A DNA stretch of 64,000 nt from contig NZ_MSCV01000011.1 in the NCBI RefSeq assembly GCF_002005105.1, positions 1 through 64,000 of the forward strand, written 5' to 3'. The notes below the pieces were generated by a model. It was not told the DNA's origin. It did no database searches and saw only the letters and a list, made by a program, of their open reading frames with translations. Made by a program: the position numbers and the translations under genes. Below, one piece after another: positions 8,674 to 18,882 of this stretch. The DNA is from Methylocaldum sp. 14B. GTDB lineage: Bacteria; Pseudomonadota; Gammaproteobacteria; Methylococcales; Methylococcaceae. Each line of letters starts with the position of its first letter. The first letter of the stretch is position 1.

Positions 8674-10134
8674 TTATTCCAGGTTTACGTCCGGAATCAC
8701 ACAACTGACCCGACCGACGCTGTCATTCGCAAGTCCCGCAGGAATTTGCAAAAAGGTTCGAGTCGTGTTCGGTTCGATCGTTCCCGATAATACGGCTTTT
8801 AGAGGCTCCAAAAGCTCCAGATCCTTGGAATACTGAAGACAAACCACTTCGATTCCGCTGATTCGCCGTTCACTGCCGTTCTTGATAGAAAAATCGAACA
8901 ACATCGTTTTGTCTGCTGGATCTAAAGTCCAGCTAAAATCCGTCAGCTCGATCGCGCGTAGGATTTCGTATTTCGCACGCGTGTCGGAACCGGTCGGGGG
9001 CTGCACGGATTCTTCCTTGGTGAGTTCGGGCGATGAACCATCCGGCGGCGTGATCCCTTCGCCGATGCTAGTCGACGTACTCTCCCGAAGCAGGGCTTTT
9101 TCATCCAAGCTCGCCGATTCGGTCTGCCGGCGAGCTTCGTCTTGCGCGACACGTCCGTGCCGATGCTCGGCAAACCGTGTACCCAGCTGCCAAGCCGCGG
9201 TCGCAAGCAATATGGTCAGGAGCAAAGAAGCAAGCACGTGAGCGTAACGGCGGAACCATGGCTTTTGAGACCCACCCTCACGGCACTCCGCCGGCGCGGT
9301 AGCCGTTTCCTCCTCATATTCGGTTTCGCCGCGCTTCTTTGGGCTTGGGCTTATCGGGCCAGCCCCGTAACCGACCGCATCCCAAATCGCCTTTTCCTCG
9401 GGCACAATTCTGCCGGCGAACGGCGGCTTCAACTCCTTCGCACGGGCTGACGTGCCGCGCGCGTCACTTTTACTTTTGTGTTCGTTCAAAGCATGCCGAA
9501 ATGCGAGGCATGCTTCGCCAAGGTGTCTCAGAACGTCTTTGATGAATTTTTCGTACAATACTAGGCGCACTTTTTGATGAATCGGAACCTCGATCCGATC
9601 GAGAACCGCTGACAACGCATCCAATATCGCGACGGGGCTCCAGGGTGTGGCCGGTAATGAATCAAGCGCTCGGCCGACTACCTCGGCATAAGTTTCATCG
9701 AGACGACGAATACTTTGACCGTGTTGGAGTTCGACGTCCCGAACCCTGCGGGCCAGATGCTCGTCCACCGCAAATGTCCGCCGATAGCCTGGTATTTGGC
9801 CGGTCTGCCATGCACGGTCACCGGCGTCCGCGCTAGAGTTCTGCTTGCCGGCATCCTGTTGATCCGAAAAACGCGCAAACGAACCCAGCAATTCCTGGCT
9901 AAGACTTTCCGAAACGACCTCTTGATCAAGGTGAAGAGTTGTCCACACGTCGGCAAGATGATCCTGTAATGTCGAATCGAAGCTTTCGATGTTTTGAACA
10001 GCCGTCGCTAGATTCAAATCGTCCAACATGTAGCGAAAGCGATCTTGAATGACGCCTACGAATGTCGACCGATAAAGTTCGATTAATACCGGAAAATCCA
10101 TCGTATTTTTTGGTCCGTCAAGCATGGATACCAT
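8674..10134 (-). CDS. Unknown protein: DUF1631-like N-terminus, one membrane segment, C-terminal beta domain
   Basis: 486 residues; ATG at 10134 is preceded by AGGTGAG about nine bases upstream. Residues 14-220 are helical and resemble the N-terminal part of DUF1631 proteins (segments DRFRYMLDDLN and HQKVRLVLYEKFIKDVL). A charged, low-complexity linker runs about 221-295, a single membrane helix spans about 298-317, another acidic/Ser/Thr linker follows, and the last roughly 110 residues look like a beta-sandwich (LFDFSIKNGSERRISGIEV, FLQIPAGL) of the FxLYD/DUF3426 type. Topology suggests a cytoplasmic N-terminus and an external C-terminus. The family labels are by eye and uncertain; no function is known. 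Confidence 0.6.
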   Translation of the reverse strand: MVSMLDGPKNTMDFPVLIELYRSTFVGVIQDRFRYMLDDLNLATAVQNIESFDSTLQDHLADVWTTLHLDQEVVSESLSQELLGSFARFSDQQDAGKQNSSADAGDRAWQTGQIPGYRRTFAVDEHLARRVRDVELQHGQSIRRLDETYAEVVGRALDSLPATPWSPVAILDALSAVLDRIEVPIHQKVRLVLYEKFIKDVLRHLGEACLAFRHALNEHKSKSDARGTSARAKELKPPFAGRIVPEEKAIWDAVGYGAGPISPSPKKRGETEYEEETATAPAECREGGSQKPWFRRYAHVLASLLLTILLATAAWQLGTRFAEHRHGRVAQDEARRQTESASLDEKALLRESTSTSIGEGITPPDGSSPELTKEESVQPPTGSDTRAKYEILRAIELTDFSWTLDPADKTMLFDFSIKNGSERRISGIEVVCLQYSKDLELLEPLKAVLSGTIEPNTTRTFLQIPAGLANDSVGRVSCVIPDVNLE

Positions 10135-10268
10135 TTTATAATTCTCACCTATTTATGCGGCGGAACAGGAGCATGAGTCGAGGCCGGCTCCGCTAAAATA
10201 GTCGGTCGAGTTCTTCCATCTTTTCGGTTCCGCACTTCCGAACAAATTCGAAATCAGGCATCCTGCCC

Positions 10269-11018
10269 ATGAACGACAGCCTAAACGCGTCCGTTAATTC
10301 CGGCTCGAACAACTCGGTCCAAGACAGTGATTCGCACCACCGTTCCATCCGCAGCTTCACTCTCCGCCAAGGTCGATTCACCGTAGCGCAACGGAGAGCC
10401 ATGGAGGCTCTTTGGCCCATCTATGGACTAAATGTCGCCGATACGCCCCCCGATTTCGAGGCGATTTTCGGCCGGGGCGCGCCTCTGGTCGTCGAAATCG
10501 GCTTCGGTAACGGCGAAACTCTGGCACAACTCGCCGGCAACCAGCCGCAGACCAACTTCATAGGCGTAGAAGTCCACCGACCTGGCGTCGCGCAGTTGCT
10601 GGCGCGCCTAAACGAACGCGAACTAAATAATGTGCGTATTTTTTGCGCCGACGCTGTCGACATCCTGACAAATCAGATCGCTGACGGAAGCCTTTCGGGC
10701 GTGAACTTGTTTTTCCCGGATCCGTGGCCCAAAAAGCGCCACCACAAGCGCCGACTGGTCAACCCGGAATTTATCAGCCTCGTAGCGCGGAAGCTCAAGT
10801 ACGGTGGCTATTTTCATGCCGCCACGGACTGGGAAGATTATGCTCAGCACATGCTGGACGTGCTCGAACATTGCGATCGTCTTGAAAACACCGCAGGCGG
10901 GAGCAAGTTTTCCCCTCGCCCGACGCACAGAGCGTTGACCAAATTCGAACGCCGCGGACAAGAGCTCGGACACGGCGTATGGGATTTGATTTTTATCCGG
11001 CGAGCAGACGATCTTTAG
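10269..11018 (+). CDS. trmB: tRNA (guanine-N7-)-methyltransferase
   Basis: 249 residues. TrmB methylates G46 in the variable loop of tRNAs using SAM. The family signature is clear: IRSFTLRQGR near the N-terminus, the SAM-binding VVEIGFGNGETL, FIGVEVHRPGV, LFFPDPWPKKRHHKRRLV (the PDPW substrate loop), FHAATDWEDYAQHML and the C-terminal TKFERRGQELGHGVWDL. The first 25 residues are a poorly conserved extension and the start has no strong ribosome site, so a later start is possible. The 3' end overlaps the convergent dynamin-like gene by 4 nt. Confidence 0.96.
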   Translation: MNDSLNASVNSGSNNSVQDSDSHHRSIRSFTLRQGRFTVAQRRAMEALWPIYGLNVADTPPDFEAIFGRGAPLVVEIGFGNGETLAQLAGNQPQTNFIGVEVHRPGVAQLLARLNERELNNVRIFCADAVDILTNQIADGSLSGVNLFFPDPWPKKRHHKRRLVNPEFISLVARKLKYGGYFHAATDWEDYAQHMLDVLEHCDRLENTAGGSKFSPRPTHRALTKFERRGQELGHGVWDLIFIRRADDL

Positions 11019-13000
11019 CCGGCCACTGCTTCCGCGGGTTGGAACGGCTCTTCCTCCGCCTCGACCTCTGGCTGTACGTCATCCAGCTGCATCGCTTGCC
11101 GTATGGCCAGGAGTTCATCGTATTGCCGACGGAGCGGCTCCAAAGCCTGGGTGAGCGCGGCGATCTCCTGATCCAAGGAGTGACTGGATTCGTTGATCTT
11201 GCGCAATACGTCCAGCTTGCTTTCGATTACGCGTTTATGATCCCGAATTTGATGGATAAGCGGCGTAAGGGCCATGCCGGACCAACCCACCGCATCCTTG
11301 TGTGCGTGCAGAAAAAGCTCTCGGGCGCGGGCGACAACCGTTGTATAAAGCTTTACCACAACCATGCTCTGCTCCATCAAGGTTGACGAAGCACTGTCTC
11401 TGAAAGCCTCCCCTTCCTTGAATACCCGCTCCAGTTCGGCCTGATATTTCTTGAGCGAGAGCGACGGCGCCTTGAGATCGGCAAAGCCATATTCCTCCTG
11501 GAATTTTCCGTATATCCCTTTCACCAGTTTTCGACTTTCCTCAGAGATCGACACGGCTTTGACAAGCACGCCGTTCAACTCCTCGAGCACTCCCGCCATG
11601 ACCGATTTCATCCCGATCGTCGTCAGACTTCCGGCCATCTGCCGCCGAGTTCGCTTGATAATCTCATCGATGCTTTCCGGCGCCAGGGACTCGACCAAAG
11701 CCTTGGCCTGCACCGCGAACACCCGTCGGCTCGCCTGAAATTGGTTTACGCTGGCCAAATAAGCATTTTGCTGGTCTCGGGTCTCGGTCATCAGCTGCTT
11801 GATCTTGTCCCGATTATTGACATCGACATTGCGGAGATCGTTGATCTGGCGCTCGGCATCCGCTATATGGGCCTGCAGTACACCGGTCGATTCGGTAACC
11901 AAATGGCCGATCCTCTCGGTGACCGACGTCATCAGCAGATTCTGCCTCTCCTTTACCACTTTTTCGGCCAAGAAACTCTCAAAAAGATGGAGACGGCTTT
12001 TTTCCAGGAGTTCTTGGTCGCCCTTCACTTTGGCAAGCAAAGCCTGTTTGGCGGTCAAGGGAAAAATCGAGCTCGCGTCGACTTCCAAAGTTCTGGCAAC
12101 TGAGTCGATTTGGGCGCGAATCGATTTCTCGATGACGTCGTCTCCGTGCAAATCCCCCCACATCGAATCGATCTTGTTCATGACCACCGCCAGACCGCTT
12201 CTTTTCTGCTGGCCCTGGCGGGAACCCCGAACATGGTTGCACCACATATCCAGATCGCTCTTGGTAACCCCGGTATCCGCTGCAAGTACGAAGATAACCG
12301 CTTGAGCGCTGGGCAGCATGTGCAAGGTCAACTCGGGTTCCGCCCCGAGTGCGTTGAGACCGGGTGTGTCCAGAATGGTAAGGCCTTCCTTTAAGAGGTA
12401 ATGCGGAAAACTGATCAATGCGTGACGCCAGCACGGAATCTCGACGGTCTCCGGCGCCACCACCTGTCCCGGATGAAGATCTTCGTTGTACAGACCGAGC
12501 TGCTTCGCTTCTTCGAGCGGCACACGCTTGGTTGCGGTCAGCTCTTGAAATGCTTCCTGCATTTGCACCGGCGAGGTGCAATCCAATTCGATCTGCATCC
12601 AACTCTGCGGGTGTCGCTTGTATTCGCTGAGCGATGCCTGGTTCAGACGGCTCTCGATCGCCAAGAGTCGGATATAGGCACCGCCTTCGGGGTCGTAAAA
12701 GATCTCCGTCGGACACATGGTTGTTCTTCCGGGAGATGATGGCAAAAGCCGAACACCGGTATCCGAGAAAAACAAAGCGTTAATGAGCTCGGTCTTGCCT
12801 CGCGAAAATTCGGCGGCGAAGGCAAGCACAATACGATCCGCGCGCAAGCTGTCGAGCATGCCCAGAAGAGTTTCATTTACGGCATCGCTGTTCAATTCAT
12901 GCTGATCAAGCCAGGAACGATATCGCTCAACCGCCTGGCTCAGTTGCTCACGCCACTGGCCGTAGCCTCGCAGCTTGTCTTCTAAATGAATGATGCTCAT
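11015..13000 (-). CDS. Bacterial dynamin-like GTPase
   Basis: 661 residues. GTPase motifs are in order: P-loop EFSRGKTE at about 64-71, a switch I region with PGRTTMCPTEI at 90-100, G3 motif DTPG at 211-214 and G4 motif NKID at 275-278. Long helical, heptad-rich stretches follow (about 340-640), as expected for the neck and stalk of dynamins. Bacterial dynamin-like proteins remodel or protect membranes. There is no transmembrane helix, and a hydrophobic paddle is not obvious by eye. It is a single gene rather than the tandem pair often seen. The last 20 residues are acidic. Family assignment is good; cellular role unknown. Confidence 0.85.
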   Translation of the reverse strand: MSIIHLEDKLRGYGQWREQLSQAVERYRSWLDQHELNSDAVNETLLGMLDSLRADRIVLAFAAEFSRGKTELINALFFSDTGVRLLPSSPGRTTMCPTEIFYDPEGGAYIRLLAIESRLNQASLSEYKRHPQSWMQIELDCTSPVQMQEAFQELTATKRVPLEEAKQLGLYNEDLHPGQVVAPETVEIPCWRHALISFPHYLLKEGLTILDTPGLNALGAEPELTLHMLPSAQAVIFVLAADTGVTKSDLDMWCNHVRGSRQGQQKRSGLAVVMNKIDSMWGDLHGDDVIEKSIRAQIDSVARTLEVDASSIFPLTAKQALLAKVKGDQELLEKSRLHLFESFLAEKVVKERQNLLMTSVTERIGHLVTESTGVLQAHIADAERQINDLRNVDVNNRDKIKQLMTETRDQQNAYLASVNQFQASRRVFAVQAKALVESLAPESIDEIIKRTRRQMAGSLTTIGMKSVMAGVLEELNGVLVKAVSISEESRKLVKGIYGKFQEEYGFADLKAPSLSLKKYQAELERVFKEGEAFRDSASSTLMEQSMVVVKLYTTVVARARELFLHAHKDAVGWSGMALTPLIHQIRDHKRVIESKLDVLRKINESSHSLDQEIAALTQALEPLRRQYDELLAIRQAMQLDDVQPEVEAEEEPFQPAEAVAG

Positions 13001-13082
13001 CTCCGACTCTCGACCCGATCGTCTAGTGGAATAAAGTGCAATTCTGGGGACAGTTGGGATGAAGTTTAGACCAATTCAAAAT

Positions 13083-13382
13083 TCAGTCCATTTTCGAGAG
13101 CTCTGCCCACCATGCCGGCCAGCGTTTTGGAGAGCAGATTTTGAACCGCTTATCCCGGCCGGTTTCACCGGCCAGCAAAACCACATCGCGTTTGGCGACG
13201 CCGAAAACGTCTGCCAGGAAGTCGATTAGATAACGGTTTGCTTTGCCGTCGACAGGCGGCGCTTTGATGCGGATCTTGAGCCGATCGCCATGCAAACCCG
13301 CAATCTCGTCCTTACCGGCGCGAGGTTGTACGTGGACGTTCAGCACCAGTGCCTGGCCGTCCCAGGTATACCAATCGCTCAA
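13083..13382 (-). CDS. yggU: DUF167 (YggU) family protein
   Basis: 99 residues with the YggU core NVHVQPRAGKDEIAG, RLKIRIKAPPVDGKANRYLIDFLA and VLLAGETGRDKRFKI. The function of this small alpha/beta family is not established. The start is a TTG one base after the yggT stop, implying coupled translation; no ATG lies in frame nearby. It is the last gene of the yggS-proC-yggT-yggU set, a conserved gammaproteobacterial order, which supports the assignment. Confidence 0.88.
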   Translation of the reverse strand: MSDWYTWDGQALVLNVHVQPRAGKDEIAGLHGDRLKIRIKAPPVDGKANRYLIDFLADVFGVAKRDVVLLAGETGRDKRFKICSPKRWPAWWAELSKMD

Positions 13383-13383
13383 G

Positions 13384-13965
13384 TCAGTTCAGCAGATTCG
13401 TGAGTTGCTGCAGCGGGGGCAGCACAAGCATTTTGGCGAGTTGTATGCCGATCAAGGGGATCAACGGCGAGAGATCGATACCCCCTATCGGCGGCAAAAG
13501 CCGACGGCTGAAGCGAAGCAGCGGCTCGGTAAGGCTGTAAAGGAGGGAAACCGCGGGGTTATAGCTCCCTGGACTGACCCAACTCAGGACCGCACGGATG
13601 ATGATGGCGAAAAAATAGACATTGAACAGCAAATCCAAGAGCTGCACGACAGCCCACAGACTCAATGCCGCAAATGTGATCCGCGTATCCTGAAGCACGA
13701 ATATCAGATAGCCGCTCAGCATTTGCAGCCCCAGCATCAAGACGAGCGAAGCCGTGTCGACGCGGCCGACGGACGGAATAAAGCGGCGGAACATGCGAAG
13801 CGGCGGGTGCGTGATCTTGATCAAGAACTGGGAAATCGGATTGTAGTAATCCGCATCGACCCACTGAAACAAGAACCGCAGCAGTATCGCGAATATATAA
13901 AGGCTGAAGAGCGTATCGATCAGAAAAACAGCGGGATTCACCAGAAAATCCGGAGACATCGTCAA
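13384..13965 (-). CDS. yggT: YggT family membrane protein
   Basis: 193 residues with two repeats of the YGGT unit. Each repeat has a membrane helix pair and the signature W-[VS]-x-[DP]-x-x-NP (FQWVDADYYNPISQFLIKIT and LSWVSPGSYNPAVSLL), followed by a PLLR/PPLRMFRRF motif. Family members are inner-membrane proteins linked to osmotic or envelope functions. The ATG overlaps the proC stop by 4 nt, so the two are translationally coupled. Length and duplication are normal for proteobacterial YggT. Confidence 0.92.
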   Translation of the reverse strand: MTMSPDFLVNPAVFLIDTLFSLYIFAILLRFLFQWVDADYYNPISQFLIKITHPPLRMFRRFIPSVGRVDTASLVLMLGLQMLSGYLIFVLQDTRITFAALSLWAVVQLLDLLFNVYFFAIIIRAVLSWVSPGSYNPAVSLLYSLTEPLLRFSRRLLPPIGGIDLSPLIPLIGIQLAKMLVLPPLQQLTNLLN

Positions 13966-14786
13966 CCTCCCAGTTGCTTGGACAATTCTGCCGCCCGCGC
14001 ATTTGCCGCCTTCATGGCGTCAAGCACGAGGCTACGAAGGCTTCCGCACTCGAATATCTCTATTGCCTTTTCCGTAGTACCGCCGGGCGAGGTAACCCTT
14101 CTTCTCAATTCCGCCGGACCGTCTTCGGATTCTATGGCGATGCGCGCCGCACCAAGCGCCGTCTGCTGGGTAAGAAGCCGCGCCGTAGCTTTGTCCATTC
14201 CCATTTCGGTCGCCGCATCCTCCATGGCCTCCATGAACAGAAAAAAGTAAGCGGGTCCGCTTCCGGAAAGCGCCGTCACCAAATCCAGGAGCTCTTCCTT
14301 TTCTACCCACACTGCGATGCCGACGGCACGGACTATCGCTTCCGCCACACTTCTATGTTCGGCGCTCGCTCGATCGTTCGCGTGCAATGCGGTAGCCCCC
14401 GTTTTCACGAGCGCCGGAGTATTGGGCATACAGCGCACGATGCTCGCGCCGCCACCCAGCCAGTGGTCCAGGGCGGCCTCGCGAACACCCGCGGCGATGC
14501 TGATCATCAGGGGGCCGCGTTGCCGCACGGGGCCGGCAATTTCTCGAGCCACCTGTTCAAGAATCTGCGGTTTAACGGCCAGCAACACGGTCTGGGAGCG
14601 CTCGACCAAGGATTTGTTATCTTCGAACGTATGGACGCCGAAACGGCTGGCCAAATCCTTCAGCTTCGCGGTGTCGACGTCCGACACGAAAATATTGTCC
14701 GCCGGATAGCCATCCGAAACGAGACCGCCGATCAGGCTGCTCGCCATATTTCCGGCGCCGATAAACCCTAAAGTTTGCTTTTTCAT
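13962..14786 (-). CDS. proC: Pyrroline-5-carboxylate reductase
   Basis: 274 residues. ProC reduces 1-pyrroline-5-carboxylate to proline with NAD(P)H, the last step of proline synthesis. The Rossmann motif GFIGAGNMA (7-15) is at the N-terminus, followed by VLLAVKPQ, SIAAGV, the MPNTPALV loop and, near the C-terminus, the P5CR signature region LSGSGPAYFFLFMEAMEDAA and TSPGGTTEKAI. It lies between yggS and yggT as in other Gammaproteobacteria. Length is typical. Confidence 0.97.
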   Translation of the reverse strand: MKKQTLGFIGAGNMASSLIGGLVSDGYPADNIFVSDVDTAKLKDLASRFGVHTFEDNKSLVERSQTVLLAVKPQILEQVAREIAGPVRQRGPLMISIAAGVREAALDHWLGGGASIVRCMPNTPALVKTGATALHANDRASAEHRSVAEAIVRAVGIAVWVEKEELLDLVTALSGSGPAYFFLFMEAMEDAATEMGMDKATARLLTQQTALGAARIAIESEDGPAELRRRVTSPGGTTEKAIEIFECGSLRSLVLDAMKAANARAAELSKQLGG

Positions 14787-14875
14787 TTGAAATCATCTCC
14801 GAACCAACGGACGTATTCTAACCGAGACACGGCCCCAAAAACGTCCCGTTCGCCGTATAAGCCGACAAGTGTCCC

Positions 14876-15601
14876 TCAGCCGTCCGAAACGCTCCCGGCA
14901 TCGAGCACGGCCATGTCACGGCCTGGCCTCGGCCCGAACAGCGCCGTGCCGATACGTACCATGGTCGAACCTTCCATGACCGCCGCTTCGAGGTCGTCGG
15001 ACATCCCCATGGACAGCGTATCGAGCCCAAGGTGGCCCAAGCGTTCCGCGGCTTGCCGCAAGCTCCGGAACGATGCGCGCTGAAGGTCGATCGTGTCCGT
15101 CGGGGCCGGAATGGCCATAAGCCCGCGGACGCGAAGCCTAGGCAGTTCCGCGATCGCTTCGACCAACCCGTCGAGCTCCTCCGGGGCAACGCCCGATTTC
15201 GTCGCTTCTCCGCTGACGTTGACTTGAATGCAGATGTTGAGCGGCGGCAGCTCTTCGGGACGCTGATCGCTCAGGCGCTCCGCGATCTTGAAACGGTCGA
15301 CGCTATGTACCCAGGAAAAACGAGCCGCGATCGACCTGGTTTTGTTGGATTGAATGGGTCCGATGAAATGCCAGCCGATATCGTAATGCGCCAACTTATC
15401 TTGCTTGGCCAGAGCCTCTTGAACGTAGTTCTCCCCGAACTCCCGCTGACCGCAGTAATAAGCGGCGGCAATCGCCTCTGCAGGCTGAGTCTTGCTTACG
15501 GCGATCAGCCGAACCGAACCCCGGCATCGACCGGCTGCCGTCTCCGCGAGTCGAATTCGCTCGCGTACGGCGTCCAGGCGCTGTTGTATTTGACTCCTCA
15601 T
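14876..15601 (-). CDS. yggS: YggS family pyridoxal phosphate homeostasis protein
   Basis: 241 residues from ATG at 15601; an upstream in-frame extension of 22 residues is less family-like. Family motifs: RLIAVSKTQP with the PLP-binding lysine, FGENYVQEA, HFIGPIQSNK, VNVSGEATKSG, RGLMAIPAP and LSMGMSDDLEAAV, then RIGTALFGPR. It binds PLP and helps control free PLP and amino-acid balance; no catalytic activity is known for the family. It is divergent from pilT with 88 nt between the starts, which must contain promoters for both directions. A 89-nt gap separates it from proC. Confidence 0.94.
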   Translation of the reverse strand: MRSQIQQRLDAVRERIRLAETAAGRCRGSVRLIAVSKTQPAEAIAAAYYCGQREFGENYVQEALAKQDKLAHYDIGWHFIGPIQSNKTRSIAARFSWVHSVDRFKIAERLSDQRPEELPPLNICIQVNVSGEATKSGVAPEELDGLVEAIAELPRLRVRGLMAIPAPTDTIDLQRASFRSLRQAAERLGHLGLDTLSMGMSDDLEAAVMEGSTMVRIGTALFGPRPGRDMAVLDAGSVSDG

Positions 15602-15689
15602 GTTGCTGATACGTTTGTCTATACTTGCCCGGAGGGTAAGGGTATCTACCGACCAACGCTTACACAAGAGCCATTACAGAAGAGAATCC

Positions 15690-16724
15690 ATGGATATCGC
15701 CGAACTGCTCGCTTTCTCCGTCAAGAACAATGCATCCGACCTGCATTTGTCCGCCGGACTTCCGCCGATGATCCGCGTGGATGGCGACATACGCCGCATC
15801 AATGTGCCGGCGCTCGACCACAAAGAGGTGCACGCGCTGATCTACGACATCATGAACGACAAGCAGCGGCGCGATTACGAGGAGTTTCTGGAGACCGACT
15901 TTTCGTTCGAGCTCCCCGGCGTCGCGCGATTTCGTGTCAACTCGTTCAACCAGGACCGGGGCGCGGCGGCGGTATTTCGAACCATTCCGTCCAAGGTTTT
16001 GACATTGGAGGAACTGGGTTGCCCCAAATTTTTCCAGGACGTCACCATGCACCCTCGCGGCCTGATCGTGGTCACCGGGCCCACCGGCTCGGGCAAATCG
16101 ACCACCCTCGCCGCGATGATCGACCACATCAACTCGAACCAGTACTCTCATATCCTGACGATTGAAGACCCCATCGAGTTCGTGCACTCCAGCAAAAAAT
16201 CGTTGATCAACCAACGCGAAGTTCACCGGGATACTTTGGGTTTCAACGAAGCCTTGCGCTCGGCTCTGCGCGAAGACCCCGACGTGATTCTGGTCGGCGA
16301 AATGCGCGACCTGGAAACCATCCGCCTCGCGTTGACCGCCGCCGAAACCGGTCACTTGGTTTTCGGTACCCTGCACACCAACTCGGCTGCCAAGACCATA
16401 GACCGCGTCATCGACGTTTTCCCGGCCGCCGAAAAAGGCATTATTCGGTCGATGCTGTCCGAATCCCTGCAGGCCGTGATCTCCCAGACTCTGCTCAAGA
16501 AAAATGGCGGCGGACGCACGGCGGCCTGGGAGATCATGGTGGGCACGCCGGCGATCCGCAACCTCATCCGCGAAGACAAGGTCGCACAGATGTACTCGGC
16601 CATCCAGACCGGTCGCAAGGACGGCATGCAAACGCTCGACCAGCACTTGCAGGAACTGGTCGAAAAAGGCGTCGTGGCGCGTGCCGCCGCTCGGGTCAGA
16701 GCCGTCAATAAAGCCGCATTCTAA
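15690..16724 (+). CDS. pilT: Type IV pilus twitching motility ATPase PilT
   Basis: 344 residues from ATG 15690 (GAAGAGA upstream). PilT is the hexameric cytoplasmic motor that depolymerises type IV pili. Visible are the N-terminal ASDLHLSAGLPP, Walker A GPTGSGKS at 130-137, the Asp box EDPIEFVH, Walker B region VILVGEMRDLETI and the His box GHLVFGTLHTNSA. The retraction-linked AIRNLIRE motif is present. An upstream in-frame extension is ignored because the family starts at MDIAELL. Pairing with pilU matches twitching-capable Gammaproteobacteria; no other pilus genes are in the window. Confidence 0.97.
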   Translation: MDIAELLAFSVKNNASDLHLSAGLPPMIRVDGDIRRINVPALDHKEVHALIYDIMNDKQRRDYEEFLETDFSFELPGVARFRVNSFNQDRGAAAVFRTIPSKVLTLEELGCPKFFQDVTMHPRGLIVVTGPTGSGKSTTLAAMIDHINSNQYSHILTIEDPIEFVHSSKKSLINQREVHRDTLGFNEALRSALREDPDVILVGEMRDLETIRLALTAAETGHLVFGTLHTNSAAKTIDRVIDVFPAAEKGIIRSMLSESLQAVISQTLLKKNGGGRTAAWEIMVGTPAIRNLIREDKVAQMYSAIQTGRKDGMQTLDQHLQELVEKGVVARAAARVRAVNKAAF

Positions 16725-16741
16725 AGCCGGAGAACAAGCTC

Positions 16742-17863
16742 GTGGACTTCGAATCCTTGCTCATGCTGATGACGCAGAAAAAAGCGTCCGACCTCTTCAT
16801 CACCACCAATAAAGAACCGTGCATGAAGATCGACGGCGTCATTCAGCCGATATCGAACGCCAAGCTGAGCAAAGAGCAGGCGCGGCAGATCGTTATCGGG
16901 ATCATGAACCAACGCCAGCGCGACGAATTCGAGAATACCAAGGAGTGCAATTTCGCGATTTCAGCGCCCGGCCTAGGTCGCTTCCGCGTCAGCGCCTTCA
17001 TTCAAAGAGACACCGCCGGAATGGTGTTACGGCGGATCGAAACGAACATTCCGACGGTCGATGATCTGAATCTGCCGCCGATCCTCAATGAATTATCGAT
17101 GACCAAACGCGGCTTGATCCTGTTCGTCGGTGCGACCGGAACGGGAAAATCCACATCGCTGGCGGCCATCATCAAACATCGGAACGAGCATTCGAGCGGG
17201 CATATCATCACGATCGAAGACCCGCTGGAATATGTGCATCCGCATGCCGGCTGCATCGTCACCCAGCGCGAGGTCGGGATCGATACCGAATCCTACGAGG
17301 TGGCGCTCAAGAATACGCTGCGGCAGGCACCCGACGTTATTCTGATCGGGGAAATCCGGACCCGCGAGACGATGCAGCATGCCATCACCTTTGCCGAGAC
17401 GGGCCATCTCTGCCTTAGCACGCTGCACGCCAACAACGCCAATCAGGCGTTGGACCGAATCCTTCACTTTTTTCCTGAAGAGATGCACCCGCAGCTATTC
17501 ATGGATCTATCCCTCAACCTCCGGGGCATCATCGCTCAACAGCTCATTCGCAGGGCCGATGGCAAGGGACGATATCCGGCGGTGGAAATTCTCTTGAACA
17601 CCCCGCTCGCTTCAGATCTCATCCGAAAAGGCGAGGTACATAAGCTGAAGGAACTGATGAAACATTCACGGGAACAGGGTATGCAAACCTTCGATCAAGC
17701 CTTGTACGATCTGTACAAGGCCGGAAAGATCACGTACGAGGATGCCCTACATGCCGCGGATTCGAAAAACGAAGTCAGACTGATGATCAAGCTGGGCGAG
17801 GAAGGCAACCTCGAGAAATATGCGGGCCGGAATGACACCATGTCCATCGCGGACGACAATTGA
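16742..17863 (+). CDS. pilU: PilT/PilU-type pilus retraction ATPase PilU
   Basis: 373 residues starting at a GTG (16742) with GGAG upstream, 17 nt after pilT. Walker A GATGTGKS at 130-137, EDPLEYVH, VILIGEIRTRETM, and LSTLHANNANQALDRI define the secretion ATPase core. The longer, acidic C-terminal tail (after about 345) distinguishes PilU from PilT. PilU assists PilT in powering pilus retraction and depends on it in the species studied. Same operon as pilT by spacing. Confidence 0.95.
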   Translation: MDFESLLMLMTQKKASDLFITTNKEPCMKIDGVIQPISNAKLSKEQARQIVIGIMNQRQRDEFENTKECNFAISAPGLGRFRVSAFIQRDTAGMVLRRIETNIPTVDDLNLPPILNELSMTKRGLILFVGATGTGKSTSLAAIIKHRNEHSSGHIITIEDPLEYVHPHAGCIVTQREVGIDTESYEVALKNTLRQAPDVILIGEIRTRETMQHAITFAETGHLCLSTLHANNANQALDRILHFFPEEMHPQLFMDLSLNLRGIIAQQLIRRADGKGRYPAVEILLNTPLASDLIRKGEVHKLKELMKHSREQGMQTFDQALYDLYKAGKITYEDALHAADSKNEVRLMIKLGEEGNLEKYAGRNDTMSIADDN

Positions 17864-17943
17864 CCTCCTCGTAAAAACTCCACGCCCTTTACCTGCGTTC
17901 TGATCAGTACGCGAGACGGATGCGACGCTCGTCCTTCCCCGCT

Positions 17944-18878
<935 letters not shown>

Positions 18879-18882
<4 letters not shown>

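Noticed and set aside
10193-10420. 75-codon minus-strand open frame before trmB
   Set aside because: Mostly antisense to the trmB start; no supporting signal.
15032-16165. 377-codon plus-strand open frame
   Set aside because: Covers the antisense of yggS and an alternative frame of pilT; both are certain genes.
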